Positions 29,535 to 36,962 of a stretch of DNA of 64,000 nt are shown piece by piece (position 1 is the stretch's first letter; each line of letters begins with the position of its first letter). The notes under the pieces are model-generated. The model saw only the letters and a program-made list of their open reading frames with translations, did not search any database and was not told the origin of the DNA. The translations under genes and the position numbers were made by a program. Origin of the DNA: Pseudoalteromonas piscicida (GTDB lineage: Bacteria; Pseudomonadota; Gammaproteobacteria; Enterobacterales; Alteromonadaceae); NCBI RefSeq assembly GCF_002208135.1, contig NZ_CP021646.1, positions 3,556,501 to 3,620,500 on the forward strand. Direction: 5' to 3'.

Positions 29535-30635
29535 TTAGTCTATTAATCCATACTGCTTATCAAGAATATCAATAACTTCTTGGCGAGGATCAGCAGGGAT
29601 CGTCAGCTCACGGCCAACGATTTTACTTGCGATCCCAACGTAAGTTTCGCTTACTGACATCATCACAGCTTCCGGCAATAGATAATCGCGAGCAAGCGCT
29701 TCACGCTCAGGCATGCGATCTTTATTCAGCAGGACATCGCTATCTGGTACGTTGTTAATCAGTAGCTGACGGAAACCTTCTTTTGAGTTTTCGACGATCT
29801 TACCATCGCGATAAGCAGGGCCATCCCAAATACGTGACGAGTCAGGCGTACCCACTTCATCGATGTAAATTAGACGCTCTTGGCCGTCTTTATCTTCGAC
29901 ATAACCAAACTCAAATTTAGTATCAACAAAGATCTGATCAAGCTTCTCAAGCTCTTTGCTAATCAGGGTAAAGCCCTCGGTTAACAATTGCTCGTATTTA
30001 TCTACATCTGCTGCAGATTTAAAGTTGAACGCCGCAAGGTTATCTTCGATATTTTTACGAGAGATGTTTACGTCATCCACTTCTGGTACGTCAGCTAAAC
30101 CTTTGATGATCCCTTTGGTTGATGGTGTGATTAAGACATCATCTAGCTTTTGATTCGCCTCTAAGCCTTCTGGTAATTGCAGGCCACAAAACTCCCTTAC
30201 GCCTTTTGCGTAATCGCGCCACATGCTGCCAGTAATATATTGACGCGCAATCGCTTCAACTCTTACCGTACTGGCTTTACGCACAATCCAAACATAAGGA
30301 TGTGGAATATCAACAATGTGGTTACCTGCAAGGCCTGCTTCATCAAAAAGTGAAAACCAATGTGCGGCAACACTGTTAAGCGCAATGCCCTTACCCGGTA
30401 CACCATTAAGGCCATTTTCACCTTGCCAGATACAATCAAACGCTGAAATACGATCTGAAATGACCATAATTGCCAGCTCTGTACCAACCGGGACTTGATA
30501 GCCTTTTTCTTCAATTAAACGCGCACTGTCGGCGTCGGTTAACCAATAAACTGAACGTACTTTACCACTGTGAACCGCACCTTTAGTGCGAATTGGAAGA
30601 TCGTCATTAACGTCTAAAACTTTGTAGCTACTCAT
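29535..30635 (-). CDS. purC: Phosphoribosylaminoimidazole-succinocarboxamide synthase
   Basis: 366 residues from the ATG at 30635, with GGAG six bases upstream. It condenses CAIR with aspartate in purine synthesis. It is the long form found in Vibrio and Alteromonas relatives rather than the 237-residue E. coli form. [43 protein letters not shown] (20 residues) and [15 protein letters not shown] identify the family. It is divergent from the ABC operon, with the candidate Zur site in between. Confidence 0.95.
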   Translation of the reverse strand: MSSYKVLDVNDDLPIRTKGAVHSGKVRSVYWLTDADSARLIEEKGYQVPVGTELAIMVISDRISAFDCIWQGENGLNGVPGKGIALNSVAAHWFSLFDEAGLAGNHIVDIPHPYVWIVRKASTVRVEAIARQYITGSMWRDYAKGVREFCGLQLPEGLEANQKLDDVLITPSTKGIIKGLADVPEVDDVNISRKNIEDNLAAFNFKSAADVDKYEQLLTEGFTLISKELEKLDQIFVDTKFEFGYVEDKDGQERLIYIDEVGTPDSSRIWDGPAYRDGKIVENSKEGFRQLLINNVPDSDVLLNKDRMPEREALARDYLLPEAVMMSVSETYVGIASKIVGRELTIPADPRQEVIDILDKQYGLID

Positions 30636-30781
30636 TGTTACTCCGATGACAGGATGCGCCTTGCTAAAGGGCACAAAATAATGAGGGGGTTAGGGTCGCT
30701 ATAATAGTCGAGCTGAACAAAAATCACAATTTAACTTACACGCTTGTTGTTGGGCTTAACTTGGTTTTGCTTTAGTCATTC

Positions 30782-30800
30782 TTGTTATACCATCACAACA
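30782..30800. promoter_or_regulatory. Candidate Zur (zinc uptake regulator) box
   Basis: TTGTTATACCATCACAACA lies 24 bases before the ABC ATPase start. Its core TGTTATA, two bases, ATCACA resembles the enterobacterial Zur site (TGTTATAATATCACA). The outer TTGT / ACAA form an inverted repeat. The match fits a metal-related operon but was judged by eye. Confidence 0.5.
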
Positions 30801-30823
30801 TTATTTGCCAACATTGAGGCGTT

Positions 30824-31516
30824 ATGCTCACGATATCTCAATTACAGTTTACTTGGCCTAAGTCGAGCACTGTGGTGCTAACCATACCTAAGCTACATAT
30901 CGCCCGAGGTGAACACGTGTTTTTACATGGCCCAAGCGGCAGCGGTAAATCGACTTTGCTTGGACTTATCGCAGGCACCTTGGATTGCCAGCAGGGAGAA
31001 ATTGAAATTGCAGGTACAAACGCGAGCGCACTAAGCCGTGGCCAACGAGATAAGTTTAGAGCTGACCATATCGGTACTATTTTTCAAAATTTTAATTTGT
31101 TGCCCTATCTGTCGCCCATTGAAAACGTTACTCTTGGCTGCGAATTTTCCAAAAAGCGCAGACAAAATATCTCCTCGCAGAATAAATCGCTTGAGCAAGA
31201 AGCTAAGCTTCTACTCACTGAGCTTGGCATAGACGAGCACACTCAGCACCGCAGTGTCGCTGAGTTAAGTATTGGCCAACAGCAGCGTGTCGCCGCCGCT
31301 CGCGCATTTATTGGCAGGCCCGAAATCATTATTGCCGATGAGCCAACCTCAGCCCTTGATGCCGACAGCCGTGATGGATTTATTAAATTACTCTTTAACC
31401 AAGCTGCGGTTTACAGTGCATCTATTCTCTTTGTCAGTCACGATAAAAGCTTAGCGCCGTTATTTGATAGGCAAATAAGCTTGCCTGATTTACAACAAGG
31501 AGCACCGCTATGCTAA
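30824..31516 (+). CDS. ABC transporter ATP-binding protein (MacB/LolD type)
   Basis: 230 residues, cytoplasmic ATPase. Walker A GPSGSGKST near residue 45, Q-loop in IFQNFNLLPYL, signature LSIGQQQRVAAARA, Walker B IIIADEPTSALD and the switch His in VSHDKS are all intact. It overlaps the downstream permease gene by 7 bases, so they make one transporter. MacB-type systems drive extracytoplasmic events or export rather than classical import. Together with the His-rich permease, the DUF3299 gene and the Zur-like site, it recalls the zinc-linked Zrg locus of Vibrio cholerae; that link is from memory and inference. Confidence 0.92.
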   Translation: MLTISQLQFTWPKSSTVVLTIPKLHIARGEHVFLHGPSGSGKSTLLGLIAGTLDCQQGEIEIAGTNASALSRGQRDKFRADHIGTIFQNFNLLPYLSPIENVTLGCEFSKKRRQNISSQNKSLEQEAKLLLTELGIDEHTQHRSVAELSIGQQQRVAAARAFIGRPEIIIADEPTSALDADSRDGFIKLLFNQAAVYSASILFVSHDKSLAPLFDRQISLPDLQQGAPLC

Positions 31517-32907
31517 TCAAACTGGCGTGGAAAAGTACGCTAAACCGAAAAGCCAGCGTCGCCCTAACGCTAGTGACCATTGCAATTAGTGTCATGCTAC
31601 TGCTGTCGGTTGAGCGTGTACGCCAAGACGCAAAATCCAGCTTTGCGAACACGATTTCTGGTACTGACCTGATTGTCGGCGCACGTACTGGTGATATTCA
31701 GCTTTTGCTTTCAAGCGTATTTAGAATTGGTCACGCCAATAATGCCGTACAATGGCAAAGTTACGAGTACATCAAGGCACAGCGCGGTGTTGCATGGAGC
31801 ATTCCCATTAGTTTAGGCGATAGCCACAAAGGCTTTGCAGTACTGGGGACGGATGCAAGTTACTTTACACATTATCAATACGCTAAAAAGCAACATCTTA
31901 CCTTTGCCGCTGGTCGACCATTTCACAATGGCCAAGAAGTGGTACTTGGGGCTATGGTCGCAAAAAAGTTGGGTTATCAACTGGGACAAAAAATCGTCAT
32001 TTCTCATGGCATGGGCAATACCAGTTTCCATCATCATGATGACAATCCACTGGTTATTTCTGGCATTTTGGCAGCAACGGGAACGCCAGTAGATAAAACG
32101 CTACACGTGCCGTTAAGTGCCATCGAGAGCATGCATAGCACCGGCCACAGCAAACCATCTCGAATGATTTCAAAAAAGCAAGACGCGACGCACCTTGAGC
32201 ATGAGCATGAGCATGAGCATGAGCATGAGCATGAGCATGAGCATGAGCATGAGCATGAGCATGAGCATGAGCATGAGCATGAGCATGACAGTAAAAACAA
32301 TAGTGCTCTACTTCACAACCTCGACTCCAAGCCAGGGGATTTAATCGGTTCAACAAAGCAAATCACTGCATTTTTACTGGGTTTTGACTCGCCACTTTAT
32401 ACCTTACAAGTGCGCAGAAACATCAATCAGTATAAAGGTGAGCCTTTGCTGGCGATTATGCCGGGGGTGACATTAAGGGAACTGTGGGAAATGCTAGATA
32501 TAGTCGAAAAAATCTTGCTGCTCATTACACTCGCCGTGGTGCTGATAAGCTTACTAGGCATGTTGACCTCATTGCTCGCAACATTGAATCAAAGACGCCG
32601 AGAACTCGCTATCCTGCGCTCCGTTGGTGCGAGGCCTTGGCATATTTTTACGCTTCTCATCAGTGAAGCAATTTTTATCACCGTGTTAGGATGTGCTTTC
32701 GGTGTAGCGCTTTTTTATGCCTTGCTCATTGCTGCCCAATCCAGCCTACAAAGTCAATTTGGCGTAGTCCTAAGTATCTCAGCGCTCTCAACCTATGAAC
32801 TCACGCTACTAAGCGTTATTATAGGTGCAGGTACTTTGATCGGCGCCATTCCTGCCGCCCGTGCTTATTTTTACTCGCTTGCCGATGGCATGCAAATTAA
32901 AACCTAA
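31510..32907 (+). CDS. ABC transporter permease (FtsX/MacB fold) with Glu-His repeat
   Basis: 465 residues. One N-terminal transmembrane helix (about 17-37), a large periplasmic domain, then three helices in the C-terminal third (about 330-455), the MacB/FtsX topology. The stretch LNQRRRELAILRSVGARPWH is the typical cytoplasmic loop after helix 2. Residues 230-259 are fifteen uninterrupted Glu-His pairs, predicted periplasmic, preceded by other His-rich bits (SHGMGN, FHHHDDN). This tract should bind divalent metal such as zinc, nickel or copper. Partner of the ATPase upstream, which it overlaps by 7 bases. Confidence 0.92.
   Translation: MLIKLAWKSTLNRKASVALTLVTIAISVMLLLSVERVRQDAKSSFANTISGTDLIVGARTGDIQLLLSSVFRIGHANNAVQWQSYEYIKAQRGVAWSIPISLGDSHKGFAVLGTDASYFTHYQYAKKQHLTFAAGRPFHNGQEVVLGAMVAKKLGYQLGQKIVISHGMGNTSFHHHDDNPLVISGILAATGTPVDKTLHVPLSAIESMHSTGHSKPSRMISKKQDATHLEHEHEHEHEHEHEHEHEHEHEHEHEHEHEHDSKNNSALLHNLDSKPGDLIGSTKQITAFLLGFDSPLYTLQVRRNINQYKGEPLLAIMPGVTLRELWEMLDIVEKILLLITLAVVLISLLGMLTSLLATLNQRRRELAILRSVGARPWHIFTLLISEAIFITVLGCAFGVALFYALLIAAQSSLQSQFGVVLSISALSTYELTLLSVIIGAGTLIGAIPAARAYFYSLADGMQIKT
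32197..32286 (+). repeat. Fifteen perfect GAGCAT hexamer repeats
   Basis: A 90-bp in-frame microsatellite within the permease gene, with no base differences between copies. Because the unit is six bases, slippage changes the number of Glu-His pairs without shifting the frame. The reverse strand also reads open in two frames, which is a by-product of the repeat. Confidence 0.97.
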
Positions 32908-32917
32908 GAGGATCAAG

Positions 32918-33424
32918 ATGCAGTTAACCGCACGAACGCACGTTTTTTACTTCATTGCATTCATCACTGCGATGGTATTCAGTGGTATTGCAAACGCGGC
33001 ACCACCTAAAGAAATATTTTGGGAAGATTTAATTCCAAAAGGGCATGTTCAGATTAGCAATCAAGACGCAGCAAGCCATGATGGCGCCGAACAAAATTGG
33101 GTGCAACCTGACTTAGATGCCCCAGTCGTCAAAGAGTTAGACGGTCAACTGGTGAGTTTACCTGGCTTTGTTGTGCCACTTGAAGGTGACAGTGAAATGA
33201 TCACCGAATTCTTGTTGGTTCCCTACTTTGGCGCTTGTATTCATGTACCGCCTCCGCCGCCGAACCAAATCGTTCATGTCAAAATCAAAGGTGGTGTTCC
33301 GATTGAGAGCCTGTATGATGCAATCACAGTCAGTGGCACGATTAAGGTCTCCACTTGGAAAGGCGATATAGCGCAAACGGGTTATATGATGGAAGCCAAA
33401 GGCGTCGCGCCATTTGAGCTCTAA
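32918..33424 (+). CDS. DUF3299 domain secreted protein
   Basis: 168 residues from the ATG at 32918, with AGAGGATCAAG just upstream; the frame open from 32861 lies inside the permease gene. A signal peptide ends near ANAA (about residue 29). The conserved part includes WEDLIPKG, then LPGFVVPLEGD, FLLVPYFGACIHVPPPPPNQ and STWKGDIAQTGYMMEAKGV, which is DUF3299. A Cys and His in ACIHVPPPPP could bind metal. It is the third gene of the ABC operon (10-base gap) and ends at a strong hairpin. Confidence 0.9.
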   Translation: MQLTARTHVFYFIAFITAMVFSGIANAAPPKEIFWEDLIPKGHVQISNQDAASHDGAEQNWVQPDLDAPVVKELDGQLVSLPGFVVPLEGDSEMITEFLLVPYFGACIHVPPPPPNQIVHVKIKGGVPIESLYDAITVSGTIKVSTWKGDIAQTGYMMEAKGVAPFEL

Positions 33425-33445
33425 AAAACACACGAATCATTTAAA

Positions 33446-33484
33446 AAGAGTGCCAATACTTAATCGAGCTTGATTGGCACTCTT
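33446..33484. terminator. Terminator between the ABC operon and the 77-residue protein gene
   Basis: A 12-bp perfect stem (AAGAGTGCCAAT / ATTGGCACTCTT) with a 15-nt loop. A T-run follows on the minus strand, so it best serves the minus-strand gene but probably ends both. Confidence 0.7.
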
Positions 33485-33522
33485 ACCACTGCAAAACATA
33501 CAATTTTATATCTTCATTTACC

Positions 33523-33756
33523 CTACTCAGAGGTAGGTACACTGGCGTACACCAGTTCGATGAGATTATTCATAGTTCGCGACTTTTGCATATACGCCTT
33601 TTCCATATACGCCAGCTCCTGAAGCTCAAATAAAGTGCTCTCAACAAGAGAAAACCACTTAGTGGTCGTCTCAGGTATCTCAACCTCTCCACGATTCGCT
33701 TTTTTAAGTGCTTCATAGAGTATATTTAAGTCGTTATATTGACGCAGATAATCCAT
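33523..33756 (-). CDS. 77-residue protein of unknown function
   Basis: A short protein with no signal peptide and no membrane segment; it looks helical and rich in Glu, Leu and Tyr (ESTLFELQELAYMEKAYMQK). A very strong GAGGGGG site sits just before the ATG, and a terminator follows the stop, so it is likely real. It is divergent from the HTH regulator gene across about 255 bp of AT-rich sequence. I do not recognise a family. Confidence 0.6.
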   Translation of the reverse strand: MDYLRQYNDLNILYEALKKANRGEVEIPETTTKWFSLVESTLFELQELAYMEKAYMQKSRTMNNLIELVYASVPTSE

Positions 33757-34011
33757 ATCCCCCTCAGTCAGTTGTTACCCCTGATTTCATTTCACACTAA
33801 AGTAACAAAAGCCTCGCAAAAAAATCTTGTCGAACCCATTTTTCTATTAAAATGATGAAAATAAAGTGAAAAGTATAAGTGTATTTTTAAGCGCCACTTT
33901 CAAATCTTACTAATTAAATTTCCTCTTGCAGAAACATTTTTATTGATTACAATTACAAATTAACAAAGATTACACATAAAAATAACTTGGGTGGCACTGA
34001 GCAGACTCCCC

Positions 34012-34329
34012 ATGCAAGAAAGGACTAAATTGGTGGGCAATCCCTATTTTAAATATAACGGTGACGACCTCAGAAGAATGCGCCTTGCTGCCCAAAAAAC
34101 CACGCAGCAAATGGCCGATCTTGTGGGTATTAGCCGCCAAACCTACGAAAACTATGAAAATGGTGTAAGCCGTATACCTTGGGATCACTTTCAAGTTTGG
34201 TGTAGGTACTGTGATATTGACCTTTCTCCCATCATTAAACAGTTTCAAGCGCTACGGAGCTTGATTAGTGATACACAATTAAGACGTAAAAGCCCAACCC
34301 CTCCTGATGCAAAGAAAGTGAAAGAGTAA
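34012..34329 (+). CDS. XRE-type helix-turn-helix regulator
   Basis: 105 residues if started at the ATG at 34012; an upstream GTG at 33991 is possible, and neither has a strong ribosome site. The Xre/Cro helix-turn-helix is clear: LRRMRLAAQKTTQQMADLVG then ISRQTYENYENG. The C-terminal tail is basic and Pro-rich. It lies 45 bases upstream of the first GGSLGV peptide gene on the same strand, so it may regulate the peptide cluster; the target is inference. Confidence 0.82.
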   Translation: MQERTKLVGNPYFKYNGDDLRRMRLAAQKTTQQMADLVGISRQTYENYENGVSRIPWDHFQVWCRYCDIDLSPIIKQFQALRSLISDTQLRRKSPTPPDAKKVKE

Positions 34330-34374
34330 GTAGTCATGTTATCAGCTGATTTGAGCTGCAAAAGGATAAAAATA

Positions 34375-34548
34375 ATGAAATTTTTAATGCAAAAAAGACT
34401 TCATAAGGTAATAAAAATCAAAAAGTTACCAATATACAGTGTAAAGTCCATTAAAGGTGGCAGCCTAGGCGTGGTTAAACATGACCCTCGAACTTTCTCT
34501 ATAGCTTCCCATGGTGGAACTGTAATAGATCCAAAACTAGGTATATAA
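34375..34548 (+). CDS. 57-residue GGSLGV peptide 1, possible precursor
   Basis: Start at the ATG at 34375, with AAAGGA eight bases upstream; the open frame from 34336 lacks such a site. The N-terminal 27 residues are basic and hydrophobic (MKFLMQKRLHKVIKIKK). Residues 28-39 read GGSLGVVKHDPR, the same block at the same positions as in the peptide encoded 95 bases downstream. The tail is TFSIASHGG then TVIDPKLGI. A double-glycine at 28-29 would be a natural leader cleavage point. No function known. Confidence 0.72.
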   Translation: MKFLMQKRLHKVIKIKKLPIYSVKSIKGGSLGVVKHDPRTFSIASHGGTVIDPKLGI

Positions 34549-34642
34549 ATTACTTTAACTTTACAAAATATTCTCAATAGGTGAGTTTCAGAGTACAGTA
34601 TTAATGACTTTAACCACTGCAAAAACCTATAAGGAATAGAAT

Positions 34643-34822
34643 ATGATATATGTAAATCAGAAAGGTATGACAAAGACAATGAAAGTAAGAGCACTATCAA
34701 AGGCTGAAAATAAACGAGTTTGTGGCGGCAGTCTAGGTGTCATCAAGGATGATCCTAGGGGCTCATCAGTGTCTTCCTCTGATATTAATTTTCTACCTTC
34801 AGGATCAAGGAAAGTTAAATGA
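34643..34822 (+). CDS. 59-residue GGSLGV peptide 2, coupled to a membrane protein
   Basis: Start at the ATG at 34643, with AAGGA eight bases upstream. Residues 28-39 read GGSLGVIKDDPR, differing from peptide 1 at two residues only, while most shared codons differ at the third base; this pattern points to selection on the protein. The N-terminal part (MIYVNQKGMTKTMKVRALSK) is basic, Cys27 precedes the GG, and the tail is Ser-rich (GSSVSSSDINF). Its stop overlaps the start of the 228-residue membrane protein by four bases (ATGA), so the two are translated together. Confidence 0.78.
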   Translation: MIYVNQKGMTKTMKVRALSKAENKRVCGGSLGVIKDDPRGSSVSSSDINFLPSGSRKVK

Positions 34823-35505
34823 TTAAAACTTGGCACTTTGCCTTGTTAGCAGTAGTAACATGGTTTCTTATTTCACATATTCAAATTAGCTTTGAAGAAT
34901 ATGCATATGTTTATATCATTGTTACTACCTTAGTATTTTCATTCTTTTTCAAAGCACAAGAGAATATCAAGCATATCTCCATGGGCTTGGTGTTAGTTAT
35001 TTCTTTTGAGTTCTTCTCATATTCGTTGATCACCGAAAGGTTTTTCCCAGAAAGACCTGCTTATTTTGTAAACTCTTTGATATTTTTACTGCACTTTTTC
35101 ACCGATCTAATGCTATTTTACTACTTTAAAAATAGAACTAGACTATCCATGATCTTTATAAACAAATTCTTGCCCGAGAAGCGAGAGTTCATTTATATGA
35201 CTCATGCAGATATTCTGTTGGTTGGAATTTATTTCCTTTTCATGATCGTAGATATTAGCGCATTCATTGAAAACTTAATTCGCAATATGGACTATATATT
35301 TGGTATTGCAGAGGAAACTGCTAAGCCATTTTGGAGTTGGAATTGGATATATCAAAGTTATCCGTATGCTAAAGCAATTTTGCTTGCAGCGGTTGTTACT
35401 GTACTCCTAGCAACAGTTTACGTTGAACGTTTTCGTCCTGCACCAATTAAAGAAAGTGAAGAAGACTTAACGCTTAAAAAATCCGAGCCACAGCATAGGT
35501 CATAG
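34819..35505 (+). CDS. Six-helix membrane protein coupled to a GGSLGV peptide
   Basis: 228 residues with hydrophobic helices near 5-20, 28-45, 52-72, 82-103, 131-152 and 185-203, and a charged C-terminal tail (KESEEDLTLKK). No recognisable family. The layout loosely parallels the two membrane proteins at 11450-12551: an aromatic-rich middle helix (LLHFFTDLMLFYYF) and a final helix after a Trp/Tyr-rich loop. It overlaps peptide 2 by four bases. Possible roles are self-protection, export or reception of the peptide; none is shown by motifs. Confidence 0.8.
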   Translation: MIKTWHFALLAVVTWFLISHIQISFEEYAYVYIIVTTLVFSFFFKAQENIKHISMGLVLVISFEFFSYSLITERFFPERPAYFVNSLIFLLHFFTDLMLFYYFKNRTRLSMIFINKFLPEKREFIYMTHADILLVGIYFLFMIVDISAFIENLIRNMDYIFGIAEETAKPFWSWNWIYQSYPYAKAILLAAVVTVLLATVYVERFRPAPIKESEEDLTLKKSEPQHRS

Positions 35506-35549
35506 TGATCTGTGCTGCTTTTACCCTAAATCAATTGAAGGAATAAACG

Positions 35550-35774
35550 ATGGATTTAAAACTGAACAAAAAGCAACTGAAGTCATTAGCAGGTAGTCAG
35601 CTAATTTTGGATAATAACAAGACCCGTGAAATTGGCGGTGGTTGCTCCTACTATTGTAGTCGCGACTTAAACTGTGACACCGATGGCCCAACGATGGTTT
35701 GCCCATCAAAGGCGTTAGCGTGTGTTCCTGAGCCAAATACATTACATTGTGATTGCCCAACCAATATGTGCTAG
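35550..35774 (+). CDS. GG-leader peptide with eight cysteines
   Basis: 74 residues with an AAGGAATAAACG site before the ATG. Residues 1-31 look like a bacteriocin/lanthipeptide-type leader (MDLKLNKKQLKSLAGSQ) ending in GGG at 29-31. The core, 32-74, has cysteines at 32, 36, 42, 51, 58, 67, 69 and 74, plus several Thr/Ser. That suggests a disulfide-rich or modified secreted peptide. No lanthionine synthetase or peptidase-containing exporter is in the window. It follows the membrane protein gene by 44 bases and may share its transcript. Confidence 0.78.
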   Translation: MDLKLNKKQLKSLAGSQLILDNNKTREIGGGCSYYCSRDLNCDTDGPTMVCPSKALACVPEPNTLHCDCPTNMC

Positions 35775-35783
35775 TCACTCATC

Positions 35784-35806
35784 TGTCGCGATGCTATGTC
35801 GCGACA
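35784..35806. terminator. Hairpin after the cysteine-rich peptide gene
   Basis: An 8-bp stem (TGTCGCGA / TCGCGACA) with a 7-nt loop, 9 bases past the stop. No T-run follows, so termination is tentative. Confidence 0.4.
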
Positions 35807-35831
35807 ACAACCCTATTATTCTCCATTCAAC

Positions 35832-35850
35832 TTATACCAATTGTATTAAG
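35832..35850. repeat. Dispersed repeat TTATACCAATTGTATTAAG, copy 1
   Basis: An identical 19-base copy is at 39227-39245. This copy includes the stop codon of the heme oxygenase-like gene (35846-35848). Confidence 0.75.
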
Positions 35851-36436
35851 CATAGACCTCTGCTTGATACTGCTGAAAACGCATAAAGGCCTGACGAGCG
35901 CCGGTGATCAATGCATCTTCTTGTGCACAGGTTAACTCAACCGTATCGATAAATTGAATTAAGTGACGCCACGCACTGCCGCGCCCGGCACCTGGGCCTG
36001 CTAAGTAACGCGCCCCATACTCACCTGTGACGGGCAAACGCGCCTGCACTTGACGCCCAAGCATCGCGGCCCCGACCTTAGAGCCTTCAACGACATAAAG
36101 CGCTCCCAAAGCAGTGGCAAACTCAGTTGAAGTTGTGATAGAAGGCGACAAAGACGGCACAGGTAATGTGTGCTGTAAGTCAGCAAAGTCCTGCTCCAAC
36201 AACCCAAGTCGTCGACGCGATTTGAGATCGTCAATATGCATTGAGAGTTCACGGTGCTCATATAATGCAGCGACATCTTTAAGAAACACATATTGAAGAG
36301 TCAAAAACTGAAGATAGCTTTCAATACTGGCAAATGGGTCTTTTGCCATAATGCTGTTATCAATACGATCGTGAAGATCAGCGGTACCTGCTTTTAATTT
36401 CAATGCACGGCTAGTAAGTGCGCTGGCTGCTGTCAT
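35846..36436 (-). CDS. Biliverdin-producing heme oxygenase
   Basis: 196 residues. It opens heme to biliverdin, CO and iron; related enzymes serve iron recovery or supply biliverdin to bacteriophytochromes. The N-terminal ATADLHDRID-like segment (GTADLHDRIDN) holds the likely proximal His near residue 22, and LYVVEGSKVGAAMLGRQV is the distal-helix signature. AGGAATTCCC precedes the ATG. No phytochrome or heme uptake gene is adjacent, so the context does not decide between roles. Confidence 0.85.
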   Translation of the reverse strand: MTAASALTSRALKLKAGTADLHDRIDNSIMAKDPFASIESYLQFLTLQYVFLKDVAALYEHRELSMHIDDLKSRRRLGLLEQDFADLQHTLPVPSLSPSITTSTEFATALGALYVVEGSKVGAAMLGRQVQARLPVTGEYGARYLAGPGAGRGSAWRHLIQFIDTVELTCAQEDALITGARQAFMRFQQYQAEVYA

Positions 36437-36501
36437 GGGAATTCCTGTAAAATTGTAAAGCGAGGGGAAAATGAATGGACTGTGTTGGCTTTATGAAAAG
36501 C

Positions 36502-36526
36502 CGCTCCAGCGATTGACACTGGAGCG
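36502..36526 (-). terminator. Hairpin downstream of ridA
   Basis: An 8-bp stem (CGCTCCAG / CTGGAGCG) with a 9-nt loop, followed on the minus strand by GCTTTTC. Probably ends the gmk-rpoZ-spoT-ridA transcript. Confidence 0.5.
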
Positions 36527-36559
36527 AAGAAATATATCTAACAATTAGTTAACCTGAGG

Positions 36560-36952
36560 TTAGTTAGTTGAAGGCAACTCCATAATGCCATCAATCTCAA
36601 CTTGCGCGCCTTTTGGTAGTTCTTTTACACCAATTGCAGCACGAGCTGGGTATGGCTTTCTAAAATACTGAGCCATGATCTCGTTTACCGTTGCAAAGTT
36701 ACTCAGATCAGTGAGGAAGATATTAACCTTAACCATATCTTGCAACTCGCCACCCGCCTCTTCACATACTGCGATAAGGTTTTTGAACACTTGGTGCGTT
36801 TGCTCTGCAAAATCTTCAGAAATAAATTCCATTGTCTCTGGTACCAATGGAATTTGGCCAGATAAATAGACCGCAGTACCAACTTTTACCGCTTGGTTGT
36901 AAGTGCCAATTGCTGCTGGCGCTTTATCTGTTGAAATAATTGCTTTGTTCAT
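36560..36952 (-). CDS. ridA: RidA family reactive-intermediate deaminase
   Basis: 130 residues from the ATG at 36952 ([20 protein letters not shown]); the longer frame reaches into the spoT end. RidA hydrolyses reactive enamine/imine products of PLP enzymes. The signatures are [42 protein letters not shown] (20 residues). The gene is 10 bases after spoT and is part of that operon. Confidence 0.95.
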   Translation of the reverse strand: MNKAIISTDKAPAAIGTYNQAVKVGTAVYLSGQIPLVPETMEFISEDFAEQTHQVFKNLIAVCEEAGGELQDMVKVNIFLTDLSNFATVNEIMAQYFRKPYPARAAIGVKELPKGAQVEIDGIMELPSTN

Positions 36953-36962
36953 TAATGTTCCT

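Noticed and set aside
32034..32356. Antisense frames rich in Ser-Cys or Ala-His pairs
   Set aside because: They are the reverse-strand reading of the GAGCAT repeat within the permease gene.
30824..33424. The ABC system as dedicated exporter of the nearby GG-leader peptides
   Set aside because: It lacks a C39 peptidase domain, belongs to a separate operon with its own terminator, and carries metal-binding features instead.
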